Below, in pieces: positions 1-8,267 of a DNA stretch of 16,608 bases (positions are counted from its first letter, which is position 1; the number at the start of each line of letters is the position of its first letter). Below the pieces are notes generated by a model. That model was given only the letters and a program-made list of their open reading frames with translations. It ran no database searches and had not been told where the DNA came from. The stretch is taken from the NCBI GenBank assembly GCA_002254825.2, contig NJEL02000015.1:1-16608 (forward strand), written 5' to 3'. The translations under genes and the position numbers were made by a program. Origin of the DNA: Methanosarcinales archaeon ex4572_44 (GTDB lineage Archaea; Halobacteriota; Methanosarcinia; Methanosarcinales; EX4572-44).

Positions 1-40
1 GAAAAAGAACAAAATCCAAAATTGGTTTCGGGTAAGATGC

Positions 41-1900
41 TCAGCCCTTTCTTTTACGCATAACGTCTGCTGCAAGGGTGAAGAGAACACCTGCGATCAA
101 CAACAGAGAACCAATCCACAGTACATTCAAGAGGGGGTACCGCTTGACGATCAGCTCAATACTCCCAGTTTCAAGCCGACACGGGAGCATACCTTCAAGA
201 TCAACGATGGTATTCGAGAGCATGCCATATCTCACAGCAGGTCTGCTGACAAAGCCGAACTGGCGACTCTTCATGTATGTTGAGGTCATACTCTCATGAA
301 TACCACCATAAAAGAGTTCGAGATCCACGATCTGAAGCCAGTCACTCCCAGTCTGCTCAACCCTGAAATCAACCAGCTTCACACCAACCCCATCATTTTC
401 CTTGTGCACGCCTTCCTCGTCGAAAGAATAATCGAATTTGCTTGTCACTGCAAACGAGGATGCGATCACGGCGCCCAGCAAAATGAGACCGAATCCAAGA
501 TGGATGAGATTTACCCCACCAACATGCGCAAAAGCAACCCTCTTCTTCAACCTCAGATCTCGAACCATCTTGAAGAGCACATTACCCACAATAAAGAGCG
601 CAGGTGGTAGAATTACGAGAGCATGGTTGGATGCAGCAATGCCGAGTACAACTGTTGCAACGATGAAGACGAGAGCTACATAAGCGATTCTGAGGCTTTG
701 CACCCTGCCGTACATGATGCAGATGCCTATGAGATATGCCAGGGCTATTGTGAGTGGATAGAGGAATGTGTTGTAGAAGCTGGGTGAGATCATGGTTTCA
801 TAGCCCATGACTCTGAGAAGCACCTGGATGTTTGGACCCCAGAACGTTACAAATGCAAGTAGTGTCAGAATCAAAATCGTGAAATAAAAGGTATTCTGTG
901 GTGCAAATGCTGATAAAACATCAGTTGACTTTGACTCTGTCTTTTCTCCACGTAAAAATGCTAACAAAATGGAAAAAATCACCGCAATCACCATAAAGCC
1001 AAAAAGCAGGAGTGTTGTGGGAGATTCCAAGTAGGAGTGGATCGAATCGTATATCCCGCTTCGTGCAACGAAGGTTGCCTGGATGCACCCGACGAAACTG
1101 AACATGCATAGGAGAGGGTAGAGCCTGCGGTACTCACCTGTTTTGAACCTGACCGATGCATGGAGTGCTGCGGTTATAAGGAGCCACGTTGCAAGTGCCA
1201 TTGATTGGATTGGATCCCACTGCCAGAACCCTGCCCACCCAAGCATTCGGTTCGCCCAGATCCCGCCAACTAGCATACAGATGCTTAGGAACAACCATGA
1301 GAGCCGTAGTTGATTCTTGACATCGAGCCTCCCGCCATGGGTGAGGTATGCAGCAGATGATGCAGCAGGAATCAGTGCGAAGGCGTATGCTATGAAGGCT
1401 GTTAGGACGTGGATCGGCATGAGGATATCCATGAGAGCAGGGCTTATAGCGTTTCCAGCGGTTGGAAGGGTGGCTCCTTCAGTTAAGAATATCGATCTGA
1501 ACGGATCAACCATGATCGTGAGCAGGAGCAGGAGAGTGCAGATGCCAAACGCATACATGCAATCGAGCATCTCTCTACTTTTCTGTCTCTGCTCCAGGTA
1601 GATGAATGTGACTATGGTTGAGAGCCATGCCCATACGAGGTAGGTTCCACTTTCTCCTACTGCCATTGCTGCAAGCCGATAGAGAATCGGCAGGCTGCTG
1701 CTTGAGAACTGCCAGACGTAGTATATGCTGAAGTCGAGTGTGACAAAGGCGTATGCCATGAATAATACCGATGCTGTTGTGGATAGAGCAGCGATTCGTG
1801 CAGACCACACACTAATTTTTATTTGTTTAAAAAATAAAAAAATGGTCGTTAGGAGTGCGGATATGAATCCGATGTATAGAAGTAGACCTCCAATATTCAT
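41..1900 (-). CDS. ccmF: CcmF-type cytochrome c haem lyase (WWD-domain membrane protein)
   Basis: This 619-residue polytopic membrane protein is a CcmF-type haem lyase, which attaches haem to CxxCH motifs of c-type cytochromes on the outer face of the membrane. The sequence shows many hydrophobic segments, a tryptophan-rich WWD signature at residues 215-249 (GWAGFWQWDP core), and candidate haem-ligand histidines at H164 and H247 in flanking helices, with H459 and H467 later. A soluble beta-rich segment at about 487-590 precedes the last TM helix, as in CcmF. The WWD core has DPIQ where bacterial CcmF usually has DPVEN. The start ATG overlaps the stop of the giant cytochrome (ATGA, 1897-1900), with GGAG at 1910-1913 as a plausible RBS, so translation is probably coupled to its likely substrate. 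No other Ccm component lies in the window, though more could lie beyond position 1. Family assignment is confident; CcmF versus another WWD-family member is less so. Confidence 0.85.
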   Translation of the reverse strand: MNIGGLLLYIGFISALLTTIFLFFKQIKISVWSARIAALSTTASVLFMAYAFVTLDFSIYYVWQFSSSSLPILYRLAAMAVGESGTYLVWAWLSTIVTFIYLEQRQKSREMLDCMYAFGICTLLLLLTIMVDPFRSIFLTEGATLPTAGNAISPALMDILMPIHVLTAFIAYAFALIPAASSAAYLTHGGRLDVKNQLRLSWLFLSICMLVGGIWANRMLGWAGFWQWDPIQSMALATWLLITAALHASVRFKTGEYRRLYPLLCMFSFVGCIQATFVARSGIYDSIHSYLESPTTLLLFGFMVIAVIFSILLAFLRGEKTESKSTDVLSAFAPQNTFYFTILILTLLAFVTFWGPNIQVLLRVMGYETMISPSFYNTFLYPLTIALAYLIGICIMYGRVQSLRIAYVALVFIVATVVLGIAASNHALVILPPALFIVGNVLFKMVRDLRLKKRVAFAHVGGVNLIHLGFGLILLGAVIASSFAVTSKFDYSFDEEGVHKENDGVGVKLVDFRVEQTGSDWLQIVDLELFYGGIHESMTSTYMKSRQFGFVSRPAVRYGMLSNTIVDLEGMLPCRLETGSIELIVKRYPLLNVLWIGSLLLIAGVLFTLAADVMRKRKG

Positions 1901-4900
1901 CTGAACCGTCTCCAGACAAAATAGAAGAGCCCGATCAGAACCACTCCCATAGGTACAACTAATTTCAACAGAAACTCTGCCAGCACAAGTCCTTCTGGTT
2001 TTGTTACCGTGAACGTTGCAACCCCTACCCTACTCCAATCTCCAGCCGAATCTTTCACATGTGTGTAGATCAGATGCTCCCCATAGTACAACATGGATGT
2101 GTTGATCGCGTCGCCAAGCACCGCCGAGGACTCATTGGATTCTCCTATTATATATTTCAAGTATGTTCCAGTGCCTTCAATGCCGAGTTCATCGATGAAG
2201 TACTCGGCACGCGTGACTTTCATCAGAGGCGGCAGCACCACCGTGACCCGGAGAATACACATTTCACCTTTTGCAACAGTCTCAGGTTCCACAGTAACTC
2301 CAATGCGTGGCACAAATTCGGTCGCTGCGAGACTGTGGAAACTAATCGGATCGGAACCACCGTGACAGATCGTGCAGTTCGGCGCAAAACCATGTGCTGT
2401 GCCTGTAGGAGATCGACCTTCAGTACCCATATTCGTAGCATTGAACGGGATCGCTCCACCATAATAGGTATGGCAGTCCTTGCAACCAGTGATGTTCCCA
2501 GGCGTCCAATCATCCCAACCAGGAGGATTCTCCACTGTTCCGCGTGCGTACGGATCGAAGTGGAAGCTGCTCTCGCCTGTGGCATTATGGCAGGAGGCGC
2601 AGGTTTTAAACGGCTCGTCTGAGGCGTCACCGATCGTATACATCGTCCCGCGTGTGATACCTACCGCTTTTTTCCGTGTCTCGTTGAATAGGTCAACGTC
2701 GTCGCCGTGGCACATGTAACACGGTTTCAACGCCTCCTCACTGACATTGGCTTCGAGGTGTGTGAGGTTGTGGAATACATCTGCCTCTGGGTTGTGGCAG
2801 AGTTTGCACGTCGCAGTCTTGTTCACCATCTGTATCAGAACACCAGAATAATGAGCCGATCCATACTCGGTATGGCAGTCGATACACTTGATACCCTCAA
2901 AGGGTTGGTACTCCCTTCCTTCATGGGGCTCATGGCAGTCTTCACATTCCAGTGTAGTGTCTCTTGCGCCAGTGACACCTCTCTTCCCCACCATGCTTGG
3001 CATGTGGAACTTGCTCACACCCACTGGGTCGTGGCACGCCTCACACCCGGACTTCACCCGCACTCCTTGTCCGTGTCTGAAGACACGTATCTGCACATCT
3101 GGCTTGTGCGGGAAGACGCCATCGACACTGTGGCACTGGAAACAGTATCCAAGACTCTGGTTGTACCGCAGAACTTCAAGTGATTCGTGAAGCGTTTCGT
3201 TGGTTGCGTTGTGGCAGATCTCACACGTGTACCCATGATTTACAAGTGTGTCTGCCCGTTCGGCTGGAGCCCCTGGGTAATGCGTCTTTATTAGAGGTAT
3301 CTTGAGTTCTCCTGAGCGTTTTTCATCAAGGTGGCAGTTCTCACACGCCCGGGTGATGGTGATCCCTTCCTGGTGGAAGTTGGATAATCCTCCCCCTACA
3401 TGGCACCTGGTGCAGTTGTTCTCTGAGTTGTGCCGCTCTACCTGGGGTGCATCACCCCAGAGCGGTGCATTTGTGGTGTTGTTGTGGCAGACGCCGCATT
3501 CAATGGTATCTAATAGGTCGCTCCGTGTCGAGTAGTGTGAAACATCAGAGGCTCTATGCTCCTCGTCTGAGAGCATGTTTGCGTGGCAGTCCCAGCAAGC
3601 GACAGTCGTTGAGATTTCAGCCTCAGGGTAGTGTGTGTAAATCTGTTTTGCCCCGAACTCATCGTGTCCATGACAATAAATACACCCCTGGGGCGTGTTG
3701 TTTCCGAGGTATGGTGTTGGGTGCACCATGGGCTCGTCACCTGTCCCATTTCCGTGGCACGCCCAGCAGGCACGGTTTCTATCATCGGTTATAAAACTCG
3801 TAGAATTTTCCCTGTGATCACTGTTGAGGTCAACATGAACCCCTTTGCTGAACCGATCCATATCGATCTTGATCGGTGCCACTCCATTTCCTGAGTGGCA
3901 GCTGATGCAATCAGCACTGTATCCACCAGGTGTGAGCGTGTACGAATGGAAGGTCGCAGCAGAGTCCGCAAGATCGTCACCCACCGTTATACTCGTATCA
4001 AGAGGAAGATACTTGAGCGGCGTTCCAGATGGCAGTACCCGTGTCTCACGATCAAGCTCTTTCAGTTCATCGGAGATTACCCGCACATCGCTAAGTACAA
4101 TGTATGAACTCCCGATGAAGACACGGTCGAGCTTTGCCCTGACCACATCGATCTCTCGGCTGAGCACCCACTCCTCGTGCGTGAAATACTCTCCAGTATT
4201 AACTATTATATCTTCTTTTAGGATTCCATTTTTGTATAACTGTAACCGTGCATTGCCCCGCTCCTGGTTCACATCAGAGACATGGAGCACGTATCCGTCT
4301 CCAAGATCCCAGGACTCCCCGATCCCAAGCATCTTGGTCTCGCCGCGAGTGAAGTTTATTGTCAGTCGTGCAAGTGTGACGTTGTCTGTACGTCCAAGTC
4401 CTGGGTGTATCTCTTTCTTTAGCACGTAGTAGTCTGTTCCGTTCGGCATTCGCGCCCGGTAGTGGCTATCGTGGCACTCCCAGCAATCCGAGTTCTCGGT
4501 TTCGCGGTGGATGCGTGATGCGAGCACGATCCCGCTAACCTCTGCCACATACCTGCCATCGTCCGATGCAAAAAGTCTATCCAACGTGAGGTTGACAATC
4601 GTTGCATTCCCGCCTGTGGGCCCATGAATCCCACGTTCGAAGATATCGCCAATCAACTCGCGCTTAAGAAGATCGTATTCGAAGATATCACCCTCAGACA
4701 CCAGTTCGTGCCTAAGCATCCTTCCATTCTGTTCAAAATCGAATATTGCGCCTTCACGAGTTGTCTCTACCAGCGTGAGGGTGTAGTTGTCCACGAGTTT
4801 CCACGGTTTTCCTGCTACAAGTGTCGTGTTCACCGTGGCATAATGTGTGTGGTTTCTCTGATCTGGTGGATCACCCCATTCATCCACGATCCAGGTGTGA

Positions 4901-6417
4901 CAGCGCACACAATCCGTGGTCTCCAAAGGCTCTGAAATGAGATAATGGGCAGCCGTTATGTTAAGGCACTTTTCAACCGTTATGTTAGGTCTGCATTCGG
5001 TAACCACTGCACCATTGGCGTGGCAGAGAGCGCATGATGCGGTCGTTGGCACGTTGCTCTCGTTTGTCAGGTGTTTATGCACAAGAGGTGCTCGCCCAAA
5101 TCCAGGATCAGTGTGACAGACTGTGCATTCCTTCGGAGTACTCCCAGGGTGTTTCATGCTCACGTTGATTGTGAGAGTAAAGAAGGTATCTCTGCAGATC
5201 CCGCTCACAGTTGCGGTCCATTTGCCAACTTGTGGAGTGCTGATATTTATACTGGTTCCTTCATAGTGGCCCCCATCTGGCGCTCTCAGTCTCAGCTCAA
5301 GAAGACTTGTGCCACTCCAGTCGAGGGTTGCGTTCAGTGCTGTGGCATTGGCTGGGATTGTGAAATCGTACGTAACCGTTTCGTTCTCCGCGATCATACC
5401 ATTATAAACACGCCGTGGTGTGTGACAATCTATACAGTTAAGGGTCTTGTGTGCAGAGGATCTAAAACCATCTGGGGATATGGTTATGTTGACCATATCC
5501 TCGTGGCACTCAAAGCATGCACCGCTCTCACCCTCCATCGTTGGACTTGTCAGGTTCTCGCTATGGATTCTACCGCTCCCATGGCAATCGGTGCAAATCG
5601 CCCCGTGTGTTATGTTGGCGCTATCCGGGTCTGAGAAGACGTCGTTAAACTCGTTTCCACCGTTCTTGTGGCAGTACAAGCAGTATTTATACTCGGTAGA
5701 GTTTGCAGGATCGTAGAGCGCTGCTATATCGTTTCGACGGTCTCCGTAGTGCGATACGTAGTTCTTAGCCCTTGGATATTCCACTTGCTCTTCGAGCGGT
5801 GTGATCGTGAGGGACTTGTTGTGGCACGTGGTGCAGTTTGCATCCGTCCGCACGTCCTCGCCGGAGGGGTGGTGTTCAATTGCCTGAAGCGGCGTCTGAT
5901 TCAGGTAGTTCTCATTCAAGGGGGTTGTGTTATAATGGCAGTCCTCGCACTCTGGCAGATCCTCTGCGTGTTTTGTATGGGAGGGGGCGGTCAGTTGCTC
6001 TGTGTAGTTCACGTGGCAGCCCCAACAGACCCTACTCAACTGGGTATAGTTTGTTGCACTGAACTCTCCTGTGATGTTATGATGAACGCTTGCAAAGAAC
6101 CCAGTGTTGTTGATCACATAGCTGTTCTCTGTCACGTTCAGACCGCCCTCAAGGTGGCAGTCGGTGCAGTTTTCGCCGGCTGCTGCTTCAGGTTCGAGGT
6201 GCGGATCGTTATGGCAGAATATACAACCTATGTAGCTCATATCATAGTAATTCGTCATGGTGTGCCCGCCAGGCCGCTGCAGATGACACTCGGTGCAGTT
6301 CCTGATCAAGATTTCATGGAAGGAGTTGTGGCATAGGCGGCAGGTGACATCATCTCTCTCATCATTATTAATATCGGTGTGAGTATAGGATAATCCTTGG
6401 TTGTCCCACGAGGGCAT
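1897..6417 (-). CDS. Giant multihaem c-type cytochrome, 3' part (32 CxxCH, S-layer-like domains, C-terminal anchor)
   Basis: This is 1506 residues from the first ATG, but that ATG is probably not the true start. The frame stays open to 6552 and encodes another haem motif (CSECH, 6466-6480) plus a natural continuation of the preceding gene, with no ATG, GTG or TTG and no RBS before 6417. In order it shows 14 CxxCH motifs (residues 26-507), with a PPC-like beta-sandwich at about 342-422 between haems 11 and 12. Two beta-domains at about 535-640 and 695-787 resemble the Methanosarcinales S-layer duplication domain (PF07752/DUF1608) and flank a single CxxCH at 645. Then come 17 CxxCH motifs (837-1352), an Ig-like domain (about 1365-1475), and a TM anchor (about 1477-1501) ending in RRFR. 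NxS/T sequons are frequent. The likely role is electron transfer across or at the S-layer. It overlaps ccmF by 4 nt. Haem binding is confident; the physiological partner is unknown. Confidence 0.9.
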   Translation of the reverse strand: MPSWDNQGLSYTHTDINNDERDDVTCRLCHNSFHEILIRNCTECHLQRPGGHTMTNYYDMSYIGCIFCHNDPHLEPEAAAGENCTDCHLEGGLNVTENSYVINNTGFFASVHHNITGEFSATNYTQLSRVCWGCHVNYTEQLTAPSHTKHAEDLPECEDCHYNTTPLNENYLNQTPLQAIEHHPSGEDVRTDANCTTCHNKSLTITPLEEQVEYPRAKNYVSHYGDRRNDIAALYDPANSTEYKYCLYCHKNGGNEFNDVFSDPDSANITHGAICTDCHGSGRIHSENLTSPTMEGESGACFECHEDMVNITISPDGFRSSAHKTLNCIDCHTPRRVYNGMIAENETVTYDFTIPANATALNATLDWSGTSLLELRLRAPDGGHYEGTSINISTPQVGKWTATVSGICRDTFFTLTINVSMKHPGSTPKECTVCHTDPGFGRAPLVHKHLTNESNVPTTASCALCHANGAVVTECRPNITVEKCLNITAAHYLISEPLETTDCVRCHTWIVDEWGDPPDQRNHTHYATVNTTLVAGKPWKLVDNYTLTLVETTREGAIFDFEQNGRMLRHELVSEGDIFEYDLLKRELIGDIFERGIHGPTGGNATIVNLTLDRLFASDDGRYVAEVSGIVLASRIHRETENSDCWECHDSHYRARMPNGTDYYVLKKEIHPGLGRTDNVTLARLTINFTRGETKMLGIGESWDLGDGYVLHVSDVNQERGNARLQLYKNGILKEDIIVNTGEYFTHEEWVLSREIDVVRAKLDRVFIGSSYIVLSDVRVISDELKELDRETRVLPSGTPLKYLPLDTSITVGDDLADSAATFHSYTLTPGGYSADCISCHSGNGVAPIKIDMDRFSKGVHVDLNSDHRENSTSFITDDRNRACWACHGNGTGDEPMVHPTPYLGNNTPQGCIYCHGHDEFGAKQIYTHYPEAEISTTVACWDCHANMLSDEEHRASDVSHYSTRSDLLDTIECGVCHNNTTNAPLWGDAPQVERHNSENNCTRCHVGGGLSNFHQEGITITRACENCHLDEKRSGELKIPLIKTHYPGAPAERADTLVNHGYTCEICHNATNETLHESLEVLRYNQSLGYCFQCHSVDGVFPHKPDVQIRVFRHGQGVRVKSGCEACHDPVGVSKFHMPSMVGKRGVTGARDTTLECEDCHEPHEGREYQPFEGIKCIDCHTEYGSAHYSGVLIQMVNKTATCKLCHNPEADVFHNLTHLEANVSEEALKPCYMCHGDDVDLFNETRKKAVGITRGTMYTIGDASDEPFKTCASCHNATGESSFHFDPYARGTVENPPGWDDWTPGNITGCKDCHTYYGGAIPFNATNMGTEGRSPTGTAHGFAPNCTICHGGSDPISFHSLAATEFVPRIGVTVEPETVAKGEMCILRVTVVLPPLMKVTRAEYFIDELGIEGTGTYLKYIIGESNESSAVLGDAINTSMLYYGEHLIYTHVKDSAGDWSRVGVATFTVTKPEGLVLAEFLLKLVVPMGVVLIGLFYFVWRRFR

Positions 6418-6530
6418 CGGCTTTAGTGTCAGGGCTCCTGCAAGAGATCCGCTTGCGCTTGGATTGTGGCACTCTGAGCAGTTGTACGGTATGTTGATGA
6501 TGGGTTTCCGCTGAATCGGATGGCTCGATG

Positions 6531-6552
6531 TTACTGCAAACCGTTTGATGTG
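6531..6552 (-). other. Probable one-base frameshift joining the two cytochrome frames
   Basis: On the minus strand the upstream frame reads AAC GGT TTG CAG TAA. If one T is added to the TTT run, or re-read by a -1 slip, it becomes AAC GGT TTT GCA GTA and continues through SSHPIQ and CSECH into the 1506-residue frame. The downstream frame is open back to a TGA at 6553-6555 and has no usable start codon before 6417. A one-base assembly error, a real mutation and programmed frameshifting are all possible. The short homopolymer makes an assembly error or mutation simplest; no classic X XXY YYZ slippery heptamer is present. Confidence 0.75.
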
Positions 6553-8267
6553 TCATCGATTGGGCCTATCAGGGATAAGAGGAAGCTGTATGTCGGGTCG
6601 TCCCCGCTCACCGTCACACTTATCGCACCAGAACCATCCATATTGATGATGTATGTATTGGTCATCGATTCGTATGACATGAATTCTGGCAAGTAGTCTC
6701 GTATCGTATCGTTCAACTCCAACACTGCGTCAAACGGAGGATAATACAAACCCTCTCCTACAGTTTTACTGTATATTCCATGGCACGCCTCGCAGGAGAC
6801 GTTCTGATGCACCCCGCTTCTGCCTACATCTATTCCACTCAGGCTGTGCGGTGCTGCGATCTCGTAGGTATCGGTTCCAACAGCTGCATGAATAAACGTG
6901 GTATGGCACTCTGTGCAGCCTGCCTCACTCACATGTGAGAGATTGTTGAACGGTGTCTGTTGGGTGATCGGTCGTTCGATCGAGGTTTTGCGATAGAGCT
7001 CTACGTTTGCATTTGTGTTGTTGAAGATCGTTGTCCACCCGCTCTCACCATAGATGAAACCGCCCTCGTGCCCGTATTTGATATCATGCAGGTGAATTGG
7101 TGTTGCTCGCAGAAACTGTGACGCATACGTACTGTGGCACTGGGTGAGACAGTTTCCCTTTATCTCTGATGTGACCTTGTCAGGGTGTATCATAGTGGTC
7201 TGGTTGCGGGTCGCCGGGCTTCCCTCGGGGCTGTATGCATCATGGCAACCTCGTGCCTGGCAGCCCCAGAGGGTTGTGTTGAAGCTTGCTATCGCAGAGA
7301 CCTCGTTTGAGTTTATCGTGGTATTGAACTCGATTAGGTATCTTCCAGTGTAAGCATCATCAGGGTAGTTGAATACTCCATAGTATAACTGATGGAGACA
7401 GTCTTCCACAAGACCTATCGTCTTCGTGCGCTCAGTGAACGTGTCGCTAGTATAGCTATAGGATGGATACGAGACATTCACCTGCAGTCTTGGCGGCGAA
7501 CTCTCGGCACCGCAACTGAAGATTGTATTGCCATCCGAGATTACTTTGATCTCATCGATCCACCACTCTCCACGAGTGGCAGCATCAGGGCTGAACAACT
7601 GGAATGCAACAAGTATCTTCTCGCCACTGTACCCGCTTAGGTTGGCCGTTTTTTGGACCCATCCACCGCTATCGCCCGTATAATTTGCAACCGTGTCCCA
7701 GTTTGCCCCCCGGTCGCTTGAGACCCTGACGTAGCCATAGTCTCCTGACAGGTTATACTTGGTGTAGAATGTTAGATTGACCGTTGTAGGTGCCTGCTGG
7801 ATTTTTCCTATGAAAAGTCTTCTGAACCAATCGAAGAGTTGTGAGAGAATCCCCTGGGTGCTGTGAGAAGTCAGATCTATATCATCTGATGGGCTGCCCT
7901 GCAAGCTATAGTTGTCAAGGTAATGCCAGCTATGCATACCACTTCCAGCCCTCCAGCTATACCCTCCGCTGTATTTTTCTGAACTGTCCTGTATCCATGC
8001 TGGTGGCGAAAGCCCGCTCACAACACTCGTATTTTCCATAATACTTATTATTATTAGGTTTTTCTGCGGCATCCCACCATCATCCGTGTCCCACCAGTTC
8101 CAACCAGTGTTATTTCCACTTGCAAGGTACCCAAGCTGGTAAGGGGTTTGACCATAACCAAGTATCACGGTATAATTACCATCTGCCCCTGCAATGGAAT
8201 CACCTGCACCCCATGCTGAGATTGAGAGAACGACGAGCAAGATCCAGCGAACAGAGGTATTCTTCAT
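6531..8267 (-). CDS. Giant multihaem c-type cytochrome, 5' part (signal peptide, M6/MAM-like domain, first haems)
   Basis: This 578-residue frame has a signal peptide at about 1-26 and a beta-rich domain at about 95-245. The latter resembles the MAM-like domain of immune inhibitor A/M6 peptidase proteins (VSSDRGANWDTV, then GEWWIDEIKV). It is followed by CX4CH (336-342), CX3CH (373-378), CTECH (451) and CEACH (492). A second beta-rich stretch (about 535-570) is cut off two codons after TSNG by a TAA. Reading on in the other frame restores a continuous cytochrome with a haem motif 20 residues later, so this is probably the N-terminal part of one ~2123-residue protein. The ATG overlaps the stop of the upstream membrane-protein gene (ATGA, 8264-8267), with GGAG at 8277-8280 or GGTGG next to the start as RBS. 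On its own it would be a secreted protein with two canonical haem sites and no C-terminal anchor. Confidence 0.88.
   Translation of the reverse strand: MKNTSVRWILLVVLSISAWGAGDSIAGADGNYTVILGYGQTPYQLGYLASGNNTGWNWWDTDDGGMPQKNLIIISIMENTSVVSGLSPPAWIQDSSEKYSGGYSWRAGSGMHSWHYLDNYSLQGSPSDDIDLTSHSTQGILSQLFDWFRRLFIGKIQQAPTTVNLTFYTKYNLSGDYGYVRVSSDRGANWDTVANYTGDSGGWVQKTANLSGYSGEKILVAFQLFSPDAATRGEWWIDEIKVISDGNTIFSCGAESSPPRLQVNVSYPSYSYTSDTFTERTKTIGLVEDCLHQLYYGVFNYPDDAYTGRYLIEFNTTINSNEVSAIASFNTTLWGCQARGCHDAYSPEGSPATRNQTTMIHPDKVTSEIKGNCLTQCHSTYASQFLRATPIHLHDIKYGHEGGFIYGESGWTTIFNNTNANVELYRKTSIERPITQQTPFNNLSHVSEAGCTECHTTFIHAAVGTDTYEIAAPHSLSGIDVGRSGVHQNVSCEACHGIYSKTVGEGLYYPPFDAVLELNDTIRDYLPEFMSYESMTNTYIINMDGSGAISVTVSGDDPTYSFLLSLIGPIDDTSNGLQ

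Noticed and set aside
1..63. Open plus-strand frame from base 1 ending at TAA 61-63, possibly the 3' end of a convergent gene
   Set aside because: Only 20 codons are visible and they overlap the 3' end of ccmF by about 23 bp; nothing in the residues identifies a family. The adjacent T-rich minus-strand DNA could equally be a ccmF terminator.
5668..6336. 222-codon plus-strand open frame antisense to the giant cytochrome
   Set aside because: It lies wholly opposite a CxxCH-coding frame, has no family features or RBS, and is explained by the low stop frequency opposite this codon composition. Other long plus-strand frames at 2059-2622, 2707-3183 and 3845-4429 were rejected for the same reason.
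6531..6552. Programmed -1 frameshifting at the cytochrome junction as the preferred explanation
   Set aside because: There is no X XXY YYZ slippery heptamer and no obvious downstream pseudoknot; a simple one-base indel in a T run explains the data with less.
6368..6556. 62-codon minus-strand frame in the cytochrome junction
   Set aside because: It is the third frame across the frameshift region; it has no haem motif and no similarity to flanking protein sequence, whereas the neighbouring frame carries CSECH.
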